The position numbers and the translations under genes are program-made. Shown here one piece after another: positions 1-10,154 of a stretch of 64,000 bases of DNA; the stretch's first letter is position 1; each line of letters begins with the position of its first letter. This DNA is from Arthrobacter sp. PGP41. Lineage in GTDB: Bacteria > Actinomycetota > Actinomycetes > Actinomycetales > Micrococcaceae. The notes below the pieces were generated by a model. The model was not told the DNA's origin. It was given only the letters and a program-made list of their open reading frames with translations, and made no database searches. Location: positions 2,666,001 through 2,730,000 of the forward strand of contig NZ_CP026514.1 in NCBI RefSeq assembly GCF_002953935.1. Reading direction: 5' to 3'.

Positions 1-1357
1 CGGGCATCTGGAAATATCCCAGTGCCGCCAGCACACCAAGCCAGCCCAAGCCACCCAGCACAGTCAGCAAGGCCAGCCACTGCACCACGTTGAAGACTCC
101 CCACCACCAGGATTTGCGGTTCGCGGCAAGGTCCGTTCCGGCGATGGCCTGGTCCAGGGCATCAGGCAGCCGCTCCCTGCCTTCCCGGGCGGCCCCCCGG
201 ATGGCTGCACGCCAGGGGCCGGGGGCACCGGCACTGGCGGCATCGGCGAACTCGCGCACCGCGGCGTCCGTTCGCGCCCGTTCCGGCGCCCCTGCCGGCG
301 GCAGCGATGTCCGGTTCAACTCCGACGGCGCGCCGCTGCGCAGGTTGAGCCGGCGCAGCGGATCCGCACGGAACCTGGACAGCCAGCGGGTAACCGGCCA
401 GCCGGTGCGCTTTACTGACTCCAGCCGGTAGGACTGCGCCACCGCACGAACCACCACCGGCACGTTTGCTGCCACAGCCAGTTCCTCCGCGAGCCTGGTC
501 CTGGTTGCAGGCCGCACACCGGCGGCCGTACCCTCCCCGGACACAGCCCCCAGATCTGCTGATGCCTTGGTGATGTCGGCGGAAAGCCGCTGGGACTGCG
601 CATTACGCTTAGCGGCAACACCACGGATAGCCGCCCGGACCTGGTCCACCCCGGCCCCCGTCAAGGCGGAGGCCGCAAGCACCTGGACCTTGCCAAGTCC
701 GTCCCGGGCAAGGATGGAGCGCAGGGATTCCAGGACGGGCTGCACATCGCGCTCCGGCAGCCGGTCCACCTGGTTGAGGACCACGAGGGTTACGGCACCG
801 TGGGAGGCCAGACGGGACAGGAAGTCATTGTGCACGGCAGCGTCCGCGTACTTCTGGGGGTCAAGGACCCACACCAGCACGTCCACCAGCCCCACCATCC
901 GCTGTACCACTTCGCGGTTGGACGCCTTGGTGGAGTCAAAGTCCGGCAGGTCCAGCAGGATCAGGCCGGTGCCTTCATCCGCGAATCCGTCCACGGCGGC
1001 GGCGTGATGGCGGTTGCGGACTTCCAGCCAGTCGAGCAGCGGCTCGCTGCCTTCCGCCCCCCACACCCCTGCCAAAGGTTCCGATGTGGTTGGACGTCGG
1101 GCTGCCGTCGTCGCAATTTCCGCGCCGCTGACTGCGTTGAAAAGGGAGGATTTTCCGCTTCCTGTGGCGCCGAAGAAGCCCACCACTGTGTGGTCGGCGG
1201 AAAGGGAGCGCCGTGAACTTGCACGTTCCAGGATGCTGAAGACCTCCTGCAGCGACTCATCCGGAAGGACGCCTTCGCCAAGTTCCCGGGCATCGTTGAG
1301 GGCTGAGAGCCGGCGGCTAAGCCGGGACGACTCGCGGGTATCGCTGTGGCGGCTCAT
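1..1357 (-). CDS. Dynamin/Era-like membrane GTPase (C-terminus cut by window edge)
   Basis: The reading frame is open from an ATG at 1357 to the left edge, about 452 residues, so the stop lies outside the window. It shows a P-loop GATGSGKS (residues 63-70), a G3-like DLPDFDS and a G4 NQVD motif. The last residues seen form a Trp-rich hydrophobic stretch, so a membrane domain probably follows. The start overlaps the stop of the upstream GTPase by four bases (ATGA), which implies translational coupling. It belongs to the YfjP/dynamin-like class of predicted GTPases; the cellular role is unknown. Confidence 0.85.
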   Translation of the reverse strand, partial: MSRHSDTRESSRLSRRLSALNDARELGEGVLPDESLQEVFSILERASSRRSLSADHTVVGFFGATGSGKSSLFNAVSGAEIATTAARRPTTSEPLAGVWGAEGSEPLLDWLEVRNRHHAAAVDGFADEGTGLILLDLPDFDSTKASNREVVQRMVGLVDVLVWVLDPQKYADAAVHNDFLSRLASHGAVTLVVLNQVDRLPERDVQPVLESLRSILARDGLGKVQVLAASALTGAGVDQVRAAIRGVAAKRNAQSQRLSADITKASADLGAVSGEGTAAGVRPATRTRLAEELAVAANVPVVVRAVAQSYRLESVKRTGWPVTRWLSRFRADPLRRLNLRSGAPSELNRTSLPPAGAPERARTDAAVREFADAASAGAPGPWRAAIRGAAREGRERLPDALDQAIAGTDLAANRKSWWWGVFNVVQWLALLTVLGGLGWLGVLAALGYFQMP

Positions 1358-3147
1358 GCCTTGCCCGCCAGCCGGAGCAGTGATGCGGCGTGTGCGGCCA
1401 GGGCTTCGGGCGCGCTCCCGTCGTATTCCGGCAGCCGGGCGAGGAACTTGCGCCTCTCCTCCTGCAGGAGCCCCTGGCAGCGGGCGTGGAGGTCCTGCCG
1501 CGCTTGTTCGGCCATCCGCCTGACGGCGTCCTCGCCGAAAACAGCCTCCAGCAACCGCTGGCCCACGACGGCGGTGCCTCCAGCTACGCCCACCTCCAGT
1601 CCGGTGAGTCCCGCCGTCATCGAAAACACCACGATCATCAACGCGGCGCCCAGGCCGTTGATGCCGAAGGACAGCCAGCGCGCCTGGGTCCGCTTGCCCT
1701 GGCCCTCGGTGCGGATCAGTTCCATCAGTGCTTCCTGCCACGCCCGGATCTCGGCGGCGGTGCGGTCCTCGAAGCCTGGCGTCGTTCCGGAGAGATCATC
1801 CGTCCCCAGCAGCTGCCGGCCGGCGGGGTCGTTGCGCCAGCGCTGGTCGGTGTCCTCGGCCGCGTTTGCGGCTTCGTCAACTATGACCGCCTGCAGGCCC
1901 GTCTCTATGGCAGCTTCGACCCGTACTGCAGGGGCCGGTTCACCCCGGAAGAAGGCACCTATCCGGTCACGGAAGCGGCCCACATTCTGTTCGAGGGCCC
2001 GGAAAAACTCCCCCGTGCCCACGAAGTCCTGCCAGCGGGCCAGCACTTCGCCCCTCAGCAGCGCGCCATCCCTTGTCGCATCCAGGATGCGGTCCGCAGC
2101 GTCTTCATAGGCAGCGACGGCGGCGCCCTCCAGGGTGGCGGCAGCATGCTGCTGCTCCCGTGCCGCCTGCGCAACGGCCGAGACACGGTCCGCCATCGCC
2201 CTGACGGTCCCGTTCAGCGTGCGGCGGGCAATGTCGGACCGGCCCGCGGCGTCAGCGGCCAGCCCCGCCAGCCAGGACCGCAGCGGCTGGACCGCCCCGG
2301 CGGGCAGCATGCCCAGGGGATCCAGGCTGGTTTCAAGTATGACGAACATCTGCGCCGCGCCCAGTCCTTCGCGGTCCAGGAGGCCGCGCAGGTCCTCGCT
2401 TACTTCCGCTTCCGCTCCCGGCGGCACCCTGTCCAGGACCACCCCCACCATGATGTCCCGCGAGGCTGCATTCAGGAGCAGTTTCCATGGAACGGCGTCG
2501 GCATAACGGTTGGCGGTGGTGACGAAGACCCACAGATCGGCAGCGGCCAGCAGCTGGGCTGCCAGCTTGCGGTTGTCATCCGAGATGGAATCCACATCGG
2601 GGGCGTCAAGGACAGCTATTCCTGCAGGCACCCCGGGGTCCGCCACGAGGACAAGGGATGACATCGCACCGGCGTCCGGAACAGCGCCTGCCCGGTTGGC
2701 GGGCACGGGACTGCTGACGATGGACCCTCGGATCCTGTTCAAGCTCGGCAGCACGCGCTGGCCCTCGAACCAGGCCGCCTCCGACGGGTGGTGCAGGAGG
2801 ATGGGCTGGCGGGTTGTAGGGCGGATGGCGCCTGCACGGGTGACCGGGTGGCCCACGATCCCGTTCACGAGTGTCGATTTGCCGGCTCCGGTTGAACCTC
2901 CGACGACGGCCAGGAGCGGAGCGTCAAGGCTGCGGTACCGCGGGAGGATGTAGTCATCGAGCTGGGCCACGGCGCTGGCGGCCTCACGCCGCGCCTGCTC
3001 AGCATCCGGCAGGGCAAGAGGCAGCTCTGCCGCTGCAAGATCATCGCGGACCTCTTCCAGCAGCGCTACGGCCGCCAAGGCCGCGGTACTGCCGGAAGGT
3101 CTGCGCTGCGGATCCTGCGGGGCATCTTGGTCGTTCCGGGAGGTCAC
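1354..3147 (-). CDS. Dynamin-like GTPase with membrane segment
   Basis: This is a 597-residue P-loop GTPase with GGSTGAGKS at residues 83-91, a G3-like LDAPDVDS and an LDRVP motif in the G4 region. A hydrophobic segment (GINGLGAALMIVVF onward) near residue 490 suggests a membrane-associated C-terminal half, as in dynamin-like proteins. The frame is open further upstream, but that stretch runs into the tRNA-Glu terminator and gene, so I place the start at the GTG at 3147. It overlaps the next GTPase by ATGA, so the two likely form a pair. Function is unknown; such pairs may act in membrane remodelling or ribosome/GTP biology. Confidence 0.85.
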   Translation of the reverse strand: MTSRNDQDAPQDPQRRPSGSTAALAAVALLEEVRDDLAAAELPLALPDAEQARREAASAVAQLDDYILPRYRSLDAPLLAVVGGSTGAGKSTLVNGIVGHPVTRAGAIRPTTRQPILLHHPSEAAWFEGQRVLPSLNRIRGSIVSSPVPANRAGAVPDAGAMSSLVLVADPGVPAGIAVLDAPDVDSISDDNRKLAAQLLAAADLWVFVTTANRYADAVPWKLLLNAASRDIMVGVVLDRVPPGAEAEVSEDLRGLLDREGLGAAQMFVILETSLDPLGMLPAGAVQPLRSWLAGLAADAAGRSDIARRTLNGTVRAMADRVSAVAQAAREQQHAAATLEGAAVAAYEDAADRILDATRDGALLRGEVLARWQDFVGTGEFFRALEQNVGRFRDRIGAFFRGEPAPAVRVEAAIETGLQAVIVDEAANAAEDTDQRWRNDPAGRQLLGTDDLSGTTPGFEDRTAAEIRAWQEALMELIRTEGQGKRTQARWLSFGINGLGAALMIVVFSMTAGLTGLEVGVAGGTAVVGQRLLEAVFGEDAVRRMAEQARQDLHARCQGLLQEERRKFLARLPEYDGSAPEALAAHAASLLRLAGKA

Positions 3148-3263
3148 AGCAACATCATGCCAGTTCACATGGGGAGCGGCCGCAGTTCCGGCGAGCCACA
3201 CGGTGACGCGTGCGCAGCTGACGGCGCTGGCAAGGCGTATTGCGCACCACCTGCGGCCAGGGC

Positions 3264-3301
3264 AAAAGAAAATGGCCCGGGCATTTGCCCGGGACCATTT
3301 C
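3264..3301 (-). terminator. Rho-independent terminator after tRNA-Glu
   Basis: On the minus strand an AATGG-CCCGGGC arm pairs with GCCCGGG-CATT around an AAAT loop and is followed by TTCTTTT. It lies directly downstream of the tRNA-Glu 3' end. Confidence 0.8.
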
Positions 3302-3303
3302 GG

Positions 3304-3379
3304 TGGTGACCCCAGCGGGATTCGAACCCGCGTTACCGCCGTGAGAGGGCGGCGTACTAGGCCGCTATACGATGGGGCC
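3304..3379 (-). tRNA. tRNA-Glu (anticodon CTC)
   Basis: The minus strand folds into a full cloverleaf: acceptor GGCCCCA/TGGGGTC, T-loop GGTTCGAATCC, and anticodon stem CCGCC/GGCGG around loop CTCTCAC, giving anticodon CTC for GAG codons. The discriminator base is A. A CCA is encoded at 3304-3306, so the mature body without CCA is 3307-3379. It follows tRNA-Gln on the same strand. Confidence 0.95.
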
Positions 3380-3516
3380 GTGTACATTTCCGTACTTTCG
3401 TCAGCGTTTCCGCTGATCAAGCTCAGTGATTGTTTCATACACTTTGCTTTTGTTTCAAATCGGCGAACCGGCTGAAACCGCCTGTTTCGAGCTGCAAACT
3501 GCTGCTCAAACCAGAG

Positions 3517-3588
3517 CTGGGATACCAGGACTCGAACCTAGAATGACGGTACCAGAAACCGTAGTGTTGCCAATTACACCATATCCCA
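3517..3588 (-). tRNA. tRNA-Gln (anticodon CTG)
   Basis: A cloverleaf is visible on the minus strand: acceptor TGGGATA/TATCCCA, anticodon stem ACGGT/ACCGT around loop TTCTGGT (anticodon CTG for CAG codons), and T-arm GGTTCGAGTCC. CCA is not encoded. It lies 137 bases upstream of tRNA-Glu, so the two may share a transcript. Confidence 0.95.
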
Positions 3589-3779
3589 ATGATACTTTTG
3601 GGCCGGATTTCAGGGGCTTTACCCTGCTCCGTGCGCCTCAGCACGAGAAATTACTTTACCTGAGACTTTCGGCTCGCACAAATCGGCCCTGCTACGCCCT
3701 CGGTCCGCCTATGGCAGGCTGGACAACCTCGGACGGAACCACCCGGATCCTCTCCCGCATCCGGTGGTCGGAGCGCTTC

Positions 3780-4517
3780 CTAGCCGACCAGCTGCGCCAG
3801 CGAGGACACGGTGTTGCCTTCAAACTCCGCCACCGGCTCCCCTACCCTGTTGAGCCAAACGCCAACCAGCCCCGCCGCCGTCGAACCCTCCGCGTCCAGC
3901 AGCCGGTTGTCGCCCACATAGAGCGTTTCGGCCGGTGCGGTGCCCAGCAGCCGGACCCCTTCCAGGTAGATGGCGGGGTCGGGTTTGGCCACGCCCAGCG
4001 TATCCGTCCCCACCAGCCGCCGGACGCGCTCCAGTCCGGCCCCGTCCAGCTTGGCGCGCTGGTAATCATGCACGTTATTGCTGACCGCCCCGTAAGGGAT
4101 GCCGGCCTGGTCCAGGACATCCAGCAGCGGCATGACATCAGGGAACGGCTTTACATAGGCCGGCTGTTTTTCAATGTAGGCCGCCAGCCACTGGTGGGAC
4201 TGTTCGCCGTCGCCCAGCTCGACCCCGAAGTGGCCCAGGGCGGCGCGTCCGCGAAGCAGCCGCTGCTCATTGAACGTGAGCTCACCGGCCAGGTAACGGT
4301 CGTAATAGTGGGTGGTTTCGTGCGTAAAGATGCGGCCGAAGCGTTCCCACCCTGCCTGGTCCAGTCCGGGCAATAGGTGTTCGCTGACTTCCCGCAGTGC
4401 GGTGGTCATCGAGAACTCAAGGTCCACCAGCGTGTCGTCGATGTCGAACAGGATGCCCCGCACAGCCCCGAACGGGGTGTCCAGGAAACCGGTGGAGGCA
4501 GTACTGGGAGCTGTCAT
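3780..4517 (-). CDS. HAD-superfamily hydrolase
   Basis: A 245-residue haloacid dehalogenase-fold protein. Motif I is FDIDDTLVD near residue 25 (nucleophile Asp and acid/base Asp). An AVSNNVHDYQ motif II region and a C-terminal YVGDNRLLDAEGSTAAG (motifs III/IV) follow. An insertion between motifs I and II forms a helical cap. It probably is a small-molecule phosphatase; the substrate cannot be told. The start ATG shares one base with the gltX stop (TGATG), so it is likely translated from the gltX transcript. Confidence 0.88.
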   Translation of the reverse strand: MTAPSTASTGFLDTPFGAVRGILFDIDDTLVDLEFSMTTALREVSEHLLPGLDQAGWERFGRIFTHETTHYYDRYLAGELTFNEQRLLRGRAALGHFGVELGDGEQSHQWLAAYIEKQPAYVKPFPDVMPLLDVLDQAGIPYGAVSNNVHDYQRAKLDGAGLERVRRLVGTDTLGVAKPDPAIYLEGVRLLGTAPAETLYVGDNRLLDAEGSTAAGLVGVWLNRVGEPVAEFEGNTVSSLAQLVG

Positions 4518-6031
4518 CAGCCGCGGAAGGCCCGGAGCCTGCGGAGGGAGGATTCCCGGCCAAGGATCACCATGGACTCGAACAGCGGCGGCGAGATGCG
4601 GCGGCCGGAAACAGCCGTGCGAACCGGTCCGAAGGCGAGGCGGGGCTTGAGGCCCAGCTCTTCAACAAGGGCCCGCTTCAGGGCAGCCTGGATTTCTTCC
4701 GCCGTCCACTCCTGCACACCGTCCAGGGCGCCGATCGCCGCATCGAGGACCTCCCCAAGGTTCTCGGGAAGACCCTTCCGGGCGTCGTCCGCTACATCGA
4801 TGGCGGCGTCATCCTTGAACAGGAACCCGAGCATGTCAGGGGCCTCACCGAGCAGCGTGATGCGCTCCTGGATCAGCGGCGCGGCCTCGGCCAGGATTTC
4901 CTCCTGCCGTGCCGTAAGCTGCTCCCCCACGTAGCCTGCCGTGCGCAGGTACGGCACCAGCCGCTCGCGGAAGTCCTCCGGAGCGAGCATCCGGATGTGG
5001 GTGCCGTTGATGGCTTCGGCCTTCTTGATGTCAAAGCGCGCAGGGTTGGCCAAAACATCGTGGACATCGAAGTTTTCGATCAGCTGGTCCACGGTGAAGA
5101 TGTCCTCGTCCGCGGACAGGCTCCAGCCCAGCAGGGAAAGGTAGTTCAGGAGGCCCTCGGGAATGAAGCCGCGGTCGCGCAGCAGGAAGAGGTTGGACTG
5201 CGGATCGCGCTTGGACAGCTTCTTGTTGCCTTCGCCCATCACGTACGGCAGGTGCCCGAACTCCGGCATGTAGCCGGCCACGCCGAGCTCCATCAGGGCG
5301 CGGATGAGGACAACCTGCCGCGGCGTGGAGGAGAGCAGGTCCTCGCCGCGCAGCACGTGGGTAATGCCCATCAGTGCGTCGTCAACCGGGTTCACCAGGG
5401 TGTACAGGGGGGACCCGTCCGCGCGCACGATGACGTAATCCGGGATGCTGCCGGCCTTGAAGGTGATCTCGCCGCGGACCAGGTCGGTGAACGTGACGTC
5501 CTCATCGGGCATGCGGACCCGGAGCACGGGCTGGCGGCCTTCGGACCTGAACGCGGCCACCTGTTCCTCGGTCAGCTCGCGGTCGAAGTTGTCGTAGCCA
5601 AGCTTGGGGTCACGGCCCGCTGCGCGATGGCGCGCCTCGACCTCCTCGGGGGACGAGTAGCACTCATAGGCATAGCCGGCCTCGATCAGCTTGGCCACCA
5701 CATCCTTGTAGAGGTCCAGCCGCTGGGACTGCCGGTACGGCTCGTGGGGCCCGCCCACCTCCACGCCCTCTTCCCACGTGATGCCGAGCCACTTCAACGC
5801 TTCCAGCAGCTGCTGGTAGCTCTCCTCCGAGTCGCGTGCAGCGTCCGTGTCCTCGATGCGGAAGACGAAGGTGCCCTTGGTGTGCTTGGCATGGGCCCAG
5901 TTGAACAGTGCCGTGCGGATCAGCCCCACGTGCGGGGTGCCCGTGGGCGACGGGCAGAACCGGACCCGCACGGGAGTGTCGGCAGATACGGAGGGCAGGG
6001 AGGCAGCAGTCGACGCAGAAGCAGTAGTCAT
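4517..6031 (-). CDS. gltX: Glutamyl-tRNA synthetase
   Basis: Charges tRNA-Glu with glutamate (class Ic synthetase). The N-terminus carries the HIGH-equivalent in [19 protein letters not shown], and the KMSKS-equivalent [10 protein letters not shown] lies near residue 265. The length, 504 residues, matches bacterial GluRS. A TTG ten codons upstream (6061) is possible, but the ATG at 6031 is preferred. The gene is followed without a gap by a HAD hydrolase. A tRNA-Glu gene lies about 1.1 kb downstream. Confidence 0.97.
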   Translation of the reverse strand: MTTASASTAASLPSVSADTPVRVRFCPSPTGTPHVGLIRTALFNWAHAKHTKGTFVFRIEDTDAARDSEESYQQLLEALKWLGITWEEGVEVGGPHEPYRQSQRLDLYKDVVAKLIEAGYAYECYSSPEEVEARHRAAGRDPKLGYDNFDRELTEEQVAAFRSEGRQPVLRVRMPDEDVTFTDLVRGEITFKAGSIPDYVIVRADGSPLYTLVNPVDDALMGITHVLRGEDLLSSTPRQVVLIRALMELGVAGYMPEFGHLPYVMGEGNKKLSKRDPQSNLFLLRDRGFIPEGLLNYLSLLGWSLSADEDIFTVDQLIENFDVHDVLANPARFDIKKAEAINGTHIRMLAPEDFRERLVPYLRTAGYVGEQLTARQEEILAEAAPLIQERITLLGEAPDMLGFLFKDDAAIDVADDARKGLPENLGEVLDAAIGALDGVQEWTAEEIQAALKRALVEELGLKPRLAFGPVRTAVSGRRISPPLFESMVILGRESSLRRLRAFRG

Positions 6032-6080
6032 AGTGGCTTCAACTTTACCGCCTGCCGCCAAGGCTGGCGGCGGCCTCGCG

Positions 6081-6857
6081 TCAGCGGCGCACGATGGGGT
6101 TGGACAGGCGGCCGATGCCCTCGATCTCCACCTCGAAGCGGTCCCCCGCGGTGACGAGTCCCACGCCGGCGGGCGTGCCGGTCATGATGACGTCGCCCGG
6201 AAGGAGGGTGAAAGCCTGGGACACAACGGAGACCAGTTCGCGGACTCCCCTGATCATCTGGCTGGTGCTGCCGTCCTGGCGCAGCTCCCCGTTCAGCCGG
6301 CCCTGGATCTGGAGGTCCTCGGTATCCAGGTCGGTCTCGATCCACGGGCCAAGCGGTGCCGAGGTGTCAAAGCCCTTGGCCCGGGTCCACTGCAGGTCGG
6401 TTTTCTGGACATCCCGGGCAGTGAGGTCGTTGCCGCACGTATAACCGAAGATGACGTCGTCCACACGCTCCTCAGGGACGTCCTTGCAGATCCTGCCGAT
6501 CACCACGCACAGTTCCGCCTCGAAGGAGACTTCCTCGGAGAACTCCGGCAGCACCACGGGATCGTTGGGGCCAACCACGGCGGTGTTGGGCTTCAGGAAC
6601 AGGAGCGGCTGGGCCGGGACTTCGTTGCCGAGTTCCTGCGCGTGCTCCACGAAGTTGCGGCCCACTCCGATGACCTTGCTGCGGGGAATAATCGGGGCCA
6701 GCAGCCGGACATCCTCCAGCTTGTGGCGGACGGAGGTGCGCTCCACCCCGTTGAAGAACGGGTCTCCGTGAATGACAGTGATCTCCTCACTGCCGGTGTC
6801 ACCTTCGACGACGCCGTAGAGGGGATCAGAATCAACGACAAACCTGGCAATACGCAT
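6081..6857 (-). CDS. Fumarylacetoacetate hydrolase family protein
   Basis: A 258-residue FAH-fold enzyme. The conserved segments are [15 protein letters not shown], the metal-binding [23 protein letters not shown] and the C-terminal [16 protein letters not shown]. The family uses Mg2+ to cleave or hydrate C-C bonds in beta-keto acids, as in fumarylpyruvate hydrolase or oxaloacetate decarboxylase activities; the substrate cannot be assigned. The ATG is preceded by TAGGAG. It lies 49 bases upstream of gltX on the same strand and may be cotranscribed. Confidence 0.9.
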   Translation of the reverse strand: MRIARFVVDSDPLYGVVEGDTGSEEITVIHGDPFFNGVERTSVRHKLEDVRLLAPIIPRSKVIGVGRNFVEHAQELGNEVPAQPLLFLKPNTAVVGPNDPVVLPEFSEEVSFEAELCVVIGRICKDVPEERVDDVIFGYTCGNDLTARDVQKTDLQWTRAKGFDTSAPLGPWIETDLDTEDLQIQGRLNGELRQDGSTSQMIRGVRELVSVVSQAFTLLPGDVIMTGTPAGVGLVTAGDRFEVEIEGIGRLSNPIVRR

Positions 6858-6899
6858 GGCTCCTACCCTACCGTCTCGCCACCCTGCGCCCGCCAGCGC

Positions 6900-7703
6900 C
6901 TACGTCTGGGCCGCAGTGCCCCGGAGATAGTGGAGCTGGGCGGCAACGGACGTTTCAGCGGCCCGCCGCACGGAAGGGTCGACGTCGGAATACACGACGC
7001 CGGCCACGTCACCGGCTGTAGCGTCCCGGCCCAGGGTGTCCAGCGCAGCGCGGACCTGTTCAAGCCGCTCGAGCCGGTGGCTGCGGTAGGCGCGCACAAT
7101 TTCCACCAGCGAAGGAAGGACGGGGCCATGGGCCGGAAGCACTGTGGCGGGGCCAAGCGCTTCCAGCCGGTCGAGGGAGGCAAGGTAGTCCGCGAGGGTC
7201 CCGTCAGGGTAGTCGAGCATGGTGGTGCCGCGGCCCAGGATGGTGTCCCCGGTCAGGACTGAGCCGCGGGAACCGTCGCCAGGGAGGTGGAAGCACATGG
7301 AATCGGTAGTGTGGCCGGGCGTGGCCACCACCCGGATTTCCATGCCAGCGGCGGAAAGGACTTCGCCATCCTGCAAAGGGGTGCCGCTGCCGTGGCAGTG
7401 GACGGCGTCGGCTGCACGCACGGGGGCGCCGGTCAACCCATGGAGCCGGGCGGAACCTGCTGTATGGTCCGCGTGGCGGTGGGTGACGAGGATGAGGTCC
7501 ACGGGGCCGGCAGCGGCCAGGGCCTGCAGGTGGGCCTCATCGGGCGGACCGGGATCCACCACCACGGCGCCGGGGCAGCCGGGTGCCCGCAGCATGTAGG
7601 AGTTGGTCCCGTCCAGGCTCATCGGCCCTGGATTGGGCGCCAGGATGAACTGCGTCAGGGCCGAACTGCGCTGCAGTGCAGGGCCGAAAGCTGAAGTCAC
7701 CAC
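6900..7703 (-). CDS. Metallo-beta-lactamase-fold hydrolase
   Basis: A 267-residue MBL-fold protein with the zinc motif THRHADHTAG near residue 95, followed by VVATPGHTTDSM, VLTGDTILG and LPAHGPV. The order and the C-terminal helical extension resemble the LACTB2 / ribonuclease-like branch. It begins with two tandem GTG codons (7703 and 7700). The role is probably hydrolysis of a thioester, phosphodiester or RNA; the substrate is not visible. A terminator upstream separates it from ilvE. Confidence 0.85.
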   Translation of the reverse strand: MVTSAFGPALQRSSALTQFILAPNPGPMSLDGTNSYMLRAPGCPGAVVVDPGPPDEAHLQALAAAGPVDLILVTHRHADHTAGSARLHGLTGAPVRAADAVHCHGSGTPLQDGEVLSAAGMEIRVVATPGHTTDSMCFHLPGDGSRGSVLTGDTILGRGTTMLDYPDGTLADYLASLDRLEALGPATVLPAHGPVLPSLVEIVRAYRSHRLERLEQVRAALDTLGRDATAGDVAGVVYSDVDPSVRRAAETSVAAQLHYLRGTAAQT

Positions 7704-7721
7704 ACCATCCTTGCAGACGCG

Positions 7722-7756
7722 AAAGGCGCCCGCCGGAGCAAAGTCCGGCAGGCGCC
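7722..7756 (-). terminator. Terminator after ilvE
   Basis: The minus strand has a 13-base stem GGCGCCTGCCGGA / TCCGGCGGGCGCC with one G-T pair around a 6-base loop, followed by TTTC. It sits 24 bases past the ilvE stop. Confidence 0.75.
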
Positions 7757-7780
7757 GTCGTACGTCTGGAAAGTGCAGGC

Positions 7781-8893
7781 CTACGCCAGTCGGGTGAGCC
7801 AGCCGTGGGTGTCCGGAACAGTTCCGGTCTGGATGCCGAGCAGCTGCTCGCGGATGGCCATGGTGGTCTCCCCCGCCTTGGCGTCCTCGGAGCCGATGAA
7901 CTCAGTGGCATCCTTGAGGACCCCGATCGGCGTGATCACGGCTGCCGTGCCGCAAGCGAAGACCTCGGCAATCTCCCCGGAGGCAACGCCGTCGCGCCAT
8001 TCATCCAGTGTGATCTTGCGCTCAGCGACTTCGCGGCCCATGTCCTTGGCCACCTGGATGACGGACATCCTGGTGATGCCTTCCAGGATGGTGCCGGTCA
8101 GCGCCGGGGTGGCCAGTGAGCCGTCCTTCATCACGAAGAACACGTTCATGCCGCCCAGTTCCTCGACGGCGTTGTCGTTGAAGTGGTCGAGGAAGAGGAC
8201 CTGCTTGCAGCCGTTGGCTTCAGCTTCCTGCTGGGCAATCAGCGACGCGGCATAGTTGCCGCCGCATTTGGCATCGCCGGTTCCGCCGCGGCCGGCGCGG
8301 GCATATTCACGCGAGATCCAGATGGACACTGGCTTCAGCTCGCCGCCGAAGTAGTTGCCGGCCGGTGAGGCGATCACCCGGAAGGAAACTTCGCGCGCAG
8401 CGCGCACACCCAGGAAGGCCTCGGTGGCGATCATGAACGGCCTCAGGTACAGGGCTTCGCCGTCGCCGCTGGGAACCCATTCCCGGTCCGCGGCAACGAG
8501 CCCGCGGATCGCGCCCAGGAAGTATTCGGCCGGCAGCTCAGGCAGTGCGAGCCTGCGGGCGGACTTGTTCAGGCGGGCCGCGTTTGCCTCCGGGCGGAAG
8601 GACCAGATGGAGCCGTCCGCGTGGCGGTAGGCCTTCAGCCCTTCGAAAATCTCCTGGCCGTAGTGCAGCACGGCGGCCGACGGGTCAAGGACGATGGGTC
8701 CATAGGCTTCGATCCGGGCGTTGTGCCAGCCGCCGTGGCCGTTCTCGTCCACGCTGTAGTCCACTACGGCGGTGTGGTCGGTGAAGTAATTGCCGAACCC
8801 CGGGTTTGCCAGGATGGCTGCACGCTCTTCAGCAGACTTCGGGTTGGCCGAAAGCTGCTGGCTGAATTCGACGCCATGGGCGGTCTGAGTCAT
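7781..8893 (-). CDS. ilvE: Branched-chain amino acid aminotransferase
   Basis: A PLP fold-type IV transaminase of 370 residues that converts 2-keto acids to valine, isoleucine and leucine with glutamate as donor. The PLP lysine lies in GDAKCGGNYAAS (about residue 210). HYGQEIFEGLKAYR, EELGGMNVFFV and the phosphate-binding EVFACGTAAVITP are all present. The ATG has a strong GGAGGA site six bases upstream. leuB lies 104 bases upstream on the same strand, so they may share a transcript. Confidence 0.96.
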   Translation of the reverse strand: MTQTAHGVEFSQQLSANPKSAEERAAILANPGFGNYFTDHTAVVDYSVDENGHGGWHNARIEAYGPIVLDPSAAVLHYGQEIFEGLKAYRHADGSIWSFRPEANAARLNKSARRLALPELPAEYFLGAIRGLVAADREWVPSGDGEALYLRPFMIATEAFLGVRAAREVSFRVIASPAGNYFGGELKPVSIWISREYARAGRGGTGDAKCGGNYAASLIAQQEAEANGCKQVLFLDHFNDNAVEELGGMNVFFVMKDGSLATPALTGTILEGITRMSVIQVAKDMGREVAERKITLDEWRDGVASGEIAEVFACGTAAVITPIGVLKDATEFIGSEDAKAGETTMAIREQLLGIQTGTVPDTHGWLTRLA

Positions 8894-8997
8894 GGTTCCT
8901 CCACGATCGGCCGCCCCGGGTTCGTCACTGAACGGCGCGGCGGCATTTGGTGATTCGAGACAAGCTTACGCCCGATGCCGAAGGCCCTGGCGCAGTG

Positions 8998-10050
8998 TCA
9001 GAGCCCCGCGGCGATGGCGTCGCCCACGGCGCTCGTGGTGCGTGAACCGCCGTCGCGCTTCTCGACGTCGGCAACCACTGCCGCTTCGATCCTCCGGGAA
9101 GCGTCGTTGTAGCCGAGGTGGTCCAGCAGGAGCGCAGCAGAGAGGATGGCAGCCGTGGGATCGGCCTTCTGCTGCCCGGCGATGTCCGGGGCGGAACCGT
9201 GCACCGGCTCAAACATGGACGGCGCAGTGCGGTCCATGTTGATGTTGCCCGAAGCTGCCAGCCCGATGCCGCCCGTGACGGCCGCCGCGAGGTCGGTGAT
9301 GATGTCCCCGAAAAGGTTGTCGGTGACGATCACGTCAAAGCGGGAGGGGTCAGTGACCATAAAGATGGTGGCAGCGTCCACGTGCAGGTAGTCGTGGGTG
9401 ACCTCGGGGAACTCCTGCGCCACGGCTTCGACGGTGCGCTTCCACAGATGCCCCGCGAAGACCAGGACGTTGTGCTTGTGGACCAGCGTGACGTGCTTGC
9501 GCTCCCTGGCGCTGGCCCGGCGGAAAGCGTCCCGGACAACCCGCTCCACGCCATGGGCCGTGTTCAGTGAAACCTCGGTGGCCACTTCATGGGGAGTGCC
9601 TGCCCTCAGGGTGCCGCCGTTGCCCACATAGGGGCCTTCGGTGCCCTCGCGGACCACAATGAAGTCGATGGTGCCCGGGTTGGCCAGCGGGCTGCCCACC
9701 GTTCCATAGAGCCGGGATGGCCGCAGGTTGACGTAGTGGTCCAGGCTGAAACGCAGCTTGAGCAGCAGCTCGCGTTCAATGATGCCGGAGGGAATGCGGG
9801 TATCTCCCGGGGCGGCGCCCACCGCGCCGAACAGGATGGCATCCCGGGTCCGGAGGTCCGCCAGGACCTCGTCCGGCAGGGTCTCCCCGGTGGCCAGCCA
9901 GTGCTCTGCACCGAGCTTGTAGTGGGTCTGCTTGAGCTCCACGCCCTCCGCTGCCACGGCCTTTTCGAGGACCTTAAGGGCCTCGGCAATCACCTCGGGG
10001 CCAATGCCGTCGCCGGGAATCACTGCAAGATCAATGGAGGATGCGCTCAT
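8998..10050 (-). CDS. leuB: 3-isopropylmalate dehydrogenase
   Basis: Oxidatively decarboxylates 3-isopropylmalate with NAD+ in leucine synthesis. The 350-residue protein shows [11 protein letters not shown] at the N-terminus, the metal/substrate motif [15 protein letters not shown], and [13 protein letters not shown] near the C-terminus. No leuA, leuC or leuD lies in this window, so the leucine branch is split across the genome. The ribosome-binding site is weak. Confidence 0.95.
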   Translation of the reverse strand: MSASSIDLAVIPGDGIGPEVIAEALKVLEKAVAAEGVELKQTHYKLGAEHWLATGETLPDEVLADLRTRDAILFGAVGAAPGDTRIPSGIIERELLLKLRFSLDHYVNLRPSRLYGTVGSPLANPGTIDFIVVREGTEGPYVGNGGTLRAGTPHEVATEVSLNTAHGVERVVRDAFRRASARERKHVTLVHKHNVLVFAGHLWKRTVEAVAQEFPEVTHDYLHVDAATIFMVTDPSRFDVIVTDNLFGDIITDLAAAVTGGIGLAASGNINMDRTAPSMFEPVHGSAPDIAGQQKADPTAAILSAALLLDHLGYNDASRRIEAAVVADVEKRDGGSRTTSAVGDAIAAGL

Positions 10051-10154
10051 GTATTCAGGTTAGCCAAAACATCCATATGCTGGTCAAGCCGTCTCAATAT
10101 TCGAGAAGGTCCGCGGGGGCGATGCGGCTCGGAGGCAGGTGCGAAGTGGCGCAA

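Noticed and set aside
3148..3438. Extension of the GTPase upstream of 3147
   Set aside because: It crosses the terminator and tRNA-Glu gene.
4397..6154. Long open frame opposite gltX
   Set aside because: A mirror of gltX codon periodicity; no recognisable motifs.
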